From Calvatia gigantea (lineage: Eukaryota > Basidiomycota > Agaricomycetes > Agaricales > Lycoperdaceae): 64,000 bases of DNA. Shown here piece by piece: positions 57,823-64,000 of this stretch (its first letter is position 1; each line of letters starts with the position of its first letter). The position numbers were made by a program, and so were the translations under genes. The stretch spans positions 248,001 through 312,000 of the forward strand of contig JACAAK010000008.1 of the NCBI GenBank assembly GCA_025093985.1, read 5' to 3'. Under the pieces are notes generated by a model. That model saw only the letters and a list, made by a program, of their open reading frames with translations. It searched no databases and was not told the origin of the DNA.

Positions 57823-58034
57823 AGAGGGACAAAACTGTTCCAATGTACTTAAAATATTAATTAATTAATAACTCCCCCAAAACAAAGGATTACATAATCA
57901 TACTTTGCATATGATTAGATAAGATACTGGACTATCTACAATTAAATTAGGAAGTGCACAGCCACAGTAGTCCTTGAGTTATGAGCTGATCTTCTGAAAA
58001 GTTCAAAACATTGGAACGGTTTTGTCCCTTACTG
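57823..58034. repeat. Right 212-bp TIR of the Tc1 element
   Basis: Reverse complement of the left TIR with about four mismatches, including the inverted inner motif. Confidence 0.9.
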
Positions 58035-58039
58035 TAAGA

Positions 58040-58455
58040 GGCATACATACTACAATGCTACATAGGGGTATATATACTAATATCCCTAGTCTGTACACTC
58101 TAAACCCTTATACAGGTGAGGTCTAACTACCAGTAGCATAATTGGAGCATACTGTGTACGACGCATGTACTAGAAGGTTCCATGCGTGTTGAATCTCGAT
58201 CCGTACCACTACGTTGGTTCAGTCTAATTATAGCTGAAACGGATTCTTGAGTACTTCACTCTTGAAGAGAGATAACGAACAATGTACTAGACCGCACTCT
58301 AGGTTGCTGGTCATGGTCTATTAAATAGAACAATGTACGCAGTATGCTCTGTATATGCTACTGGCAGATAAGACCTCACCTGTATTAGGTAGAACGGCGC
58401 ACAGACCAGAGACATTAGATATATAAGACCTATGTAGTATGCGTATATGCTTTAG
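58040..58455. repeat. Large imperfect inverted repeat in the copia LTR
   Basis: Arms at about 58,040-58,159 and 58,336-58,455 are inverted copies (for example caggtgaggtct against agacctcacctg, cagtagcata against tatgctactg, gcatactgtgtac against gtacgcagtatgc), with a loop of about 175 bp. Confidence 0.75.
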
Positions 58456-58792
58456 ACAATTCAGTCTATTCTCTGCCCATCATTCCACTTAGATACCCAC
58501 TAGCTACGGTCTACAACCAACATCTCAACAAACCCAGTGAGTACGATTCCCCTCCGCCACTAGCCTATGCTATTGTGGTGTACTCGTCTTAACAGGTTAT
58601 GGGCCCCGACCGCCGCTCACTCGAACCGCGCTTTGCAACGCTGGTAGAGTGTAGGAGGCTACGGTCGTACGCAACCTAGGAGACAGTGGCCCTTTGGTCC
58701 ATTTGATCCCTGTGTCTGCCCCATGTTGCGACGCGTGCATCACGCACTGCAGTCCTACATGATGCTAACGTGTGTTTACCCTATTCTTAGAT

Positions 58793-59422
58793 ATGTCCAA
58801 ACCGGCGCCTGCTCCGCAGGGTTTTGTCCAAACCCCTAGCGGACAGCTTCCCGTCCTTACCGGGACGGGTAATTACACTATCTGGTCACTTCGCCTTCGG
58901 TCTGCACTTATGTGCATTTCCTTAAACGACTGCTCCTGGACCGGATGGGATTTCTCTGGAGCCTTGGACGAACCCGTCCAGTACGAGCAGGCTTATGGGC
59001 CTGAGCACCCTGCAGTCCCGGCTACTAGCACTTCGCCGGCACATCCCGCACGACCAGGAACTCCGATTCCTGCAACTGCTGAGGAGCGCCGCAGTGTTGG
59101 TATGGCCAACAACCTCCGGATGCGTGCTCTTGGGTTGATAGAGGCAACTCTCCCCAACAGTATGTTAAAGCATTCCTCCCGGGATGCTCGCGCACTCTGG
59201 TCTCAGTTGCAGGGCCAATACGGCCTTCCTGGACCAGCTCAGGTCTATAATGAGTTCATTTGAGCCATAACGTTTGAGCTCCCCCTCGGCGGTGATCCCT
59301 CGCTCAAGATGAGCGAGCTCCAGCAGATTTTCGGGCAGCTTGATGCCATGGATAGTGGCATCGCCCCGGAGATCGAAACGATGATCCTCCTCCATTCCCT
59401 CCACCCTTCTTTGAGCCATGTA
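58793..59422 (+). pseudogene. Copia gag, truncated by Ty3-A
   Basis: Starts MSKPAPAPQGF, then GTGNYTIWSLRLRSALMCIS as in copia gag N-termini, NLRMRALGLIEATLP, ALWSQLQGQYG and, after an in-frame TGA at 59261-59263 (EFI stop AITF; relatives have Arg), MSELQQIFGQLDAM and MILLHSLHPSLSHV. The reading frame is cut at 59,422 by the Ty3-A LTR. Protease, integrase and RT of this element are not in the window. Confidence 0.8.
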
Positions 59423-59731
59423 TGTTATGAGTTTCCACCGATCATAACGAGTTCCGTGCTATTCTACATTGTTAACTATCTGTGTACCTGTTTCAGCTAT
59501 TCTAGTCCAGCGTTCTCCGAAGATATGACTCGTACTAACTACCACGCCTTGACCGGACGTTTCATGTAGTTACTCCATCCGTTCAACCGGATAAGCTCTA
59601 GATGTATTTAAGCGTACATACACCCTGTTGTATTCGGTACGCTTAACCACCTTCTGTTCTCTTCCCCTTACTCGCCCTCAAGACTTAGCCAGAGCTGCAA
59701 CCTGAGGTCTAAACCGACTAAGGTCGTAACA
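59423..59731 (+). mobile_element. Ty3-A 5' LTR (309 bp)
   Basis: Begins TGTTATGAGTTTCC and ends AAGGTCGTAACA (near-inverted ends TGTTA.GA). A TATA-like tatttaag lies near 59,603. Followed by a candidate primer binding site tggttaagcgtcacc at 59,734. It starts inside the copia gag frame; the 3' LTR is outside the window. Confidence 0.8.
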
Positions 59732-59812
59732 TTTGGTTAAGCGTCACCACCTCACCTTGCAGAAAACAGAGTTGAAAAAGACTCGAGCCACGACGAACCC
59801 AGGAGCCATTAT

Positions 59813-60966
59813 ATGAGCTCGAACCCCGACGAATACAGAGAACCGCAGCTTGAAGTTACAGACGACGAGCTTGAAACAGACAGTGAAACCGAGTCATCAG
59901 ACGAAGAAGCAGAGAACCCCGAAGTACCTGCATCAGAAGCGGTTGTAACAAGCAACGAACCCGGAGAAACCACACAAGGAGTAAACCCAACAGGAGTAGA
60001 AGCAGTTACAGTATATCAGAACTCTTTGACGAACTCGACATAGCAGAAGAACAATTAGGACAACCGGAGAATCAAGACACCGAAACAGAATCAGAATCAG
60101 GAGGATCAGAAATGACAGACAACACCGCACCCGCCACAGCCCCTAGCACAAAGGGACTTGTGCCCGACCCAGGGTTCTTTGATGGAACACGAACCAAATT
60201 CGACGACTGGTGGAGAGCCATGACACTCTTCATGAAATTCAATAAAGTCAGCACGGCAGATGATAAAGCCATAGCAGTTTTGGCCAGACTGAGAGGAGGA
60301 ACAGCAGGAGCATATGCAGCAATGAAAGCACCACAGATCCTGGAAGGAGAAGACTCTGTAGACTGGAAGGTCTTTGCAGAAGAATTCAAACGAACCTTCT
60401 CAGATGATGCCATGAATGCGAAGGCAGAATGGCAGATCGAGAAATTCAAACAGGGGAATAGGAACACGGCTGACTACCTCATCGAATTCGAGGTACTGAA
60501 AAACAAGGCAAAAACTGACAACTGACACGCCATGTTCCTGTTGCGAAAAAATGCCCGACAAGATATTATCCACACTATCACAGGCTATCCTCCAGCCGCG
60601 CGACCTGATACGTACCCCGAATGGAAGGAGGCTATACTAGCCATTGGACAAGGATACGAAGCATCCGAATACCGAGGAGATAAGAAAACTAACTCGGGAA
60701 CTACTTATGGAGGAATGGGAGAACCCATGGAGATAGGAAGCAGGCGACATGTGTTTAATGCAAAAGGGGAACCCAAATGCTACAACTGCGGAATATTCGG
60801 ACACATGTCCAAAGACTGCAAGAAACCCAAAGGGTTAACATGCTACAACTGCGGCAAAATCGGACATATAGCCAAAGCATGCACCGCACCGAAGAAAGTA
60901 CAGATCCGAGCAATAGATGAAGCAGAACCAGAAACGAACCAGGATTTTTCCGGAGACTCCGAGTAG
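59813..60966 (+). pseudogene. Ty3-A gag
   Basis: The N-terminus starts MSSNPDEYREPQLEV with an acidic stretch. A frameshift near 60,010-60,020 moves to the frame continuing at ELFDELDIAEEQLG and MTDNTAPATAPS. Capsid region GFFDGTRTKFDDWWRAM to TADYLIEFEVLKNKAKTDN. An in-frame TGA at 60523-60525 is followed by HAMFLLRKNARQDIIHTI. Two CCHC zinc knuckles CYNCGIFGHMSKDC and CYNCGKIGHIAKAC (about 60,778-60,885) bind RNA. TAG stop at 60964-60966. Confidence 0.85.
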
Positions 60967-60974
60967 GCGCTGCC

Positions 60975-63900
60975 TTGAGAGTCAAGAAACTTGTATCTAG
61001 GATATCAGAAGAATATTACACGATTCCTCAGAAACGAAAGCGCGAATTAAACCTAAAAGGAAAAATCCAAACCCCGACAAAAAGAATCACAGTAAACACT
61101 ATAGTCGACTCAGGATGCACCACCAGCAGCATCAGCAAAAGGCTGGTAGATGAAGAAAAGATCCCCACGGAAAAATTGGGACAAGAAATCACGGTACTTA
61201 ACGTGGACGGCACGACAAACCAAGGAGGAAAGGTCACAGAAAAAGCAACTATACAAATGGAAATTGAAGGGCACAAAGAAACAATCGAAGCATCGGTCGT
61301 ACAACTCCAAGACAGGGCAGAAATATTCCTAGGACACGACTGGCTCATCAAACACAACCCGGAAGTAAATTGGTGAACAGGAGAAATAAAATTCAACCGA
61401 TGCCCAAAGGACTGTAAAGTCCCACACCAAAGCATCCAGATAACAGACAAAATCCGAAACATGACCGCCACCGAGGATATATGGGAAGAAGAAGAAGAAC
61501 CCGACCCCACCGAACCATCAGATCTGCCAGACTACGTACGACCATTCACACATTTATTCAACAAAACTACATTCGACAAGCTGCCTGAACGAACAGAATG
61601 GGACCACGAGATAATCTTAACAGAAGACGCGCCCAAGGAAATCAATGCAGGAACCTACAACATGACGATCAAAGAACAAGACGAACTCAAAACATTTGTC
61701 AAAGAAAACCTTGAGTCAGGACGAATACGACCATCGAAATCACCATATGCTGCACCCACCTTTTTCATCCCAAAAAAGGATGGTTCAAAATGACTCATTC
61801 AAGATTACCGATGATTGAATAACGTAGTCATCAAGGATAAAACGCCACTGCCTCGAATTGGAGAAGTCATCGACAAATTAGGGAAAGCCAAATATTTCAA
61901 CAAACTGGACATCATTTGGGGCTATAACAACGTCCGAATCAAAGAAGGAGACGAGTGGAAAGCAGCCTTCCTAACCAACGAAGGGCTATTCGAACCTACA
62001 GTAATGTTTTTCGGTCTCAGCAATTCACCTGGAACGTTCTCAAGAATGATGGCGAGCATCTTCCGAGACTTGCTACGAGACGGAGACATAGTAAACTATA
62101 TGGACGACTTTGCAATTCCGGGAGACACCAAAGAGCAACTACAAGAACAAACCATCCGATTCTTAGAAAGAGCAGCCGAACACAACCTGTGCTTCAAACG
62201 ATCCAAATGCATCTTCGATGCCGAAGAAATCCCAATGCTAGGAGTAACAGTAGGACACGGACGCATTGAAATGGAGGCCGAAAAGGTAAAATCAGTACGA
62301 GAATGGCCCCAACCGCACAACAAGAAGGGAATAGAAAGATTCCTTGGTTTTGCCAACTACTACCGCCGATTTATAAAAAACTTCAGCAAGATAGCGGCCC
62401 CATTGAACAGGCTGAAAGGATCAGAGGAGTGGGAGTGGAAAGAGGAACAACAATCAGCATTCGACGAACTAAAACAACGAATCACCGAGGAGCCCACCTT
62501 AACACTACCCCAAAGGAAAGGTCAATTCCGGGTAGAAGTCGATGCATCAAATTACGCACTAGGGGGAGTACTCTCACAAGAACAAAATTCCAAATGGCAC
62601 CCAATCGCATTCACGTCCCGCACATTATCGCCAGCAGAACGGAATTATGAAATCTACGACAAAGAACTATTGGCTATCATGCATGCACTAAAGGAATGGC
62701 GACACTACCTACTGGATGCAGAAGAAAAATTCGAAATCTGGACCGACCACGAAAATCTAAAGTACTACAGAGAACCCCAGAAACTAAACGGCCGACAAGC
62801 TAGATGGTACCTACGGTTACAGGACTATGACTTTACACTGCGCCACGTACCAGGAAAAACAAACACAAAAGCGGACCTCCTCTCCAGAATCTACCAAGAA
62901 CCAGGACAAGAAGAGGAGAAACTAGTCACCATGATTCGAGACACTTGGCTGACAAACAGGAAAAACGACGAACCACCAGAGGGGACCATCTTACTCCGCG
63001 CCGAACTGTTTATGGAACCCACCCTCAAAGAACGAATCAAGGCGAGCAAACGACGAGAAACGGCCATCATCCGAAAAATACGCGGCCAAGATCCTGACAT
63101 CACCGAACATGACGGAATAATCTACAAAAACGCCAGCATGTATGTACCACCCGAACCGACACTTAGAGAAGAAGTACTACACCAGTATCATGACGCCCCT
63201 GATGCAGGGCACCCGGGACAACACCGAATGATCGAGCTGGTGACCAGAGATTACTGGTGGCCGACAATCCGGACGGACGTCCAGAAGTACATCAGAGGAT
63301 GCCAAAATTGCCAATGAAATAAGCCACGCAAGACACCTCTAAAGACACCTCTGCACCCGCTTTCCATCCCCAACGGTCCATGGGAAGAAGTGAGTGTCAA
63401 CCTCATTGGGCCACTGCCCGAATCAGAAGGAAAGGACACTATCCTAGTCATCGTCGACCGGTTCTCAAAAATGATACGACTCATAGCGACAAGGACGGAT
63501 GTTTCCTCAAAAGAACTAGCACAACACTATCGAGATGAAATATGGAAGCTACACGGAATACCGAGGAAAGTCCTTAGTGACCGAGGACCACAGTTTGCAT
63601 CCGAATTCACTGGCGAACTATTCAAAGGACTAGGGATAGAGCGAAACCTATCAACGGCCTATCACCTACAGACTGACGGACAGACAGAAAGGATTAACAG
63701 AGAAGTCGAAACATACCTGAGAATATACTGCAACTACGACCAAAACGACTGGGCGAAATGGCTACCCATGGCCGAATTCCAATACAACGACAAAAAGCAC
63801 ACCGGCACTCAGACGACACCGTTCTACCTGAACTACGGAAGACACCCCTGGAAAGGAAAGGAAAACGGAACGACAAACAACCCTAGCAGCACGGAGTTCC

Positions 63901-64000
63901 TAAAACAACTCCAGAATGCAAGAAACAACGCCACTTCCGCACTACGATCATACCAAGAAAAGATGAAACGGACACATGATAACAGCAAGATGAACACGAG
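60975..64000 (+). pseudogene. Ty3-A pol (protease-RT-RNase H-integrase), runs off the window
   Basis: Lies in the -1 frame relative to gag, the usual gag-pol arrangement. Protease IVDSGCTTSS; RT with FIPKKDGSK and active site YMDDFAI; RNase H VDASNYALGGVL and IWTDHENLKYY; integrase zinc domain H...H (HQYHDAPDAGHPGQH) and CQNCQ; catalytic core with LSDRGPQFASEF (second D) and TDGQTERINREVE (E). The first catalytic position reads SVNLIGPLP, Asn where relatives have Asp. In-frame TGA at 61374, 61791, 61812 and 63315; no TAA or TAG seen. The frame is otherwise long and conserved, so decay is recent. Confidence 0.9.

Larger units (their letters stand above)
56430..58034 (-). mobile_element. Tc1/mariner element, 1,605 bp, apparently intact
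   Basis: Flanked by TA at 56428-56429 and 58035-58036. Ends CAGTAAGGGACAAAACCG and its complement. Terminal inverted repeats of 212 bp (56430-56641 and 57823-58034) differ at only about four positions. It encodes one transposase on the minus strand. The high TIR identity and open frame indicate a recent insertion. Confidence 0.95.
56177..58530 (+). mobile_element. Copia 5' LTR, interrupted by a Tc1 element
   Basis: Begins TGTTGAGAGAACG and ends CAACATCTCAACA; the ends are 8-bp inverted repeats (TGTTGAGA/TCTCAACA). Without the 1,605-bp Tc1 element the LTR is about 750 bp. It begins exactly where Ty3-B integrase homology stops, so it inserted into Ty3-B. Confidence 0.8.

Noticed and set aside
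60112..64000. TGA read as tryptophan (alternative code) in the retroelements
   Set aside because: TGG is used for Trp throughout the same frames, and the TGA sites align with Arg rather than Trp in relatives. CGA decay explains them better.

Overview
The window looks like nuclear DNA of a mushroom-forming fungus (Basidiomycota, Agaricomycetes). Protein-coding genes have many short introns (46-69 nt, GT...AG), the dominant family is a basidiomycete-type NACHT STAND NTPase (fungal NLR-like), and the transposons are fungal Ty3, Ty1/copia and Tc1 types. No prokaryotic features, rRNA or CRISPR array were seen.

Positions 1-47,500 are an amplified array. The repeating module is a NACHT NLR gene on the minus strand facing a decayed copy of the ESCRT-II subunit gene VPS36 on the plus strand, with the VPS36 tail about 150-200 bp from the NLR stop in most units. 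Seven NLR copies are near full length (NLR1, 2, 3, 4, 5, 7, 9). NLR1 (cut by the window edge) and NLR4 have open, fully spliceable reading frames; the others carry frameshifts. Four more NLR pieces are relics. Full copies share a four-exon structure and most keep a TATA-like element 100-122 bp upstream of the ATG. Unrelated genes sit between units: a 373-aa multi-pass membrane protein (4,982-6,303, minus), a truncated GH35 beta-galactosidase relic (10.2-11.0 kb, minus) and a small bHLH transcription factor gene (30,158-31,013, plus).

Solo LTRs and small elements are scattered through the array, several with clean target-site duplications and an empty paralogous site elsewhere in the array. 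One 231-bp LTR-like element contains a tRNA-like gene. A 330-bp MITE-like element lies between the NLR4 start codon and its TATA-like element.

Positions 47,539-64,000 are a nest of transposons. A Ty3 element (Ty3-B) is interrupted by a copia element. The copia 5' LTR was later hit by a young, apparently intact Tc1/mariner element, and the copia gag was hit by a second Ty3 element (Ty3-A) that runs off the window. All three retroelements decayed mainly by in-frame TGA codons where relatives have arginine, the pattern expected from CGA-to-TGA deamination at methylated CpG. NLR9 shows a different pattern: about 20 single-base insertions, nearly all inside or touching CpG sites.
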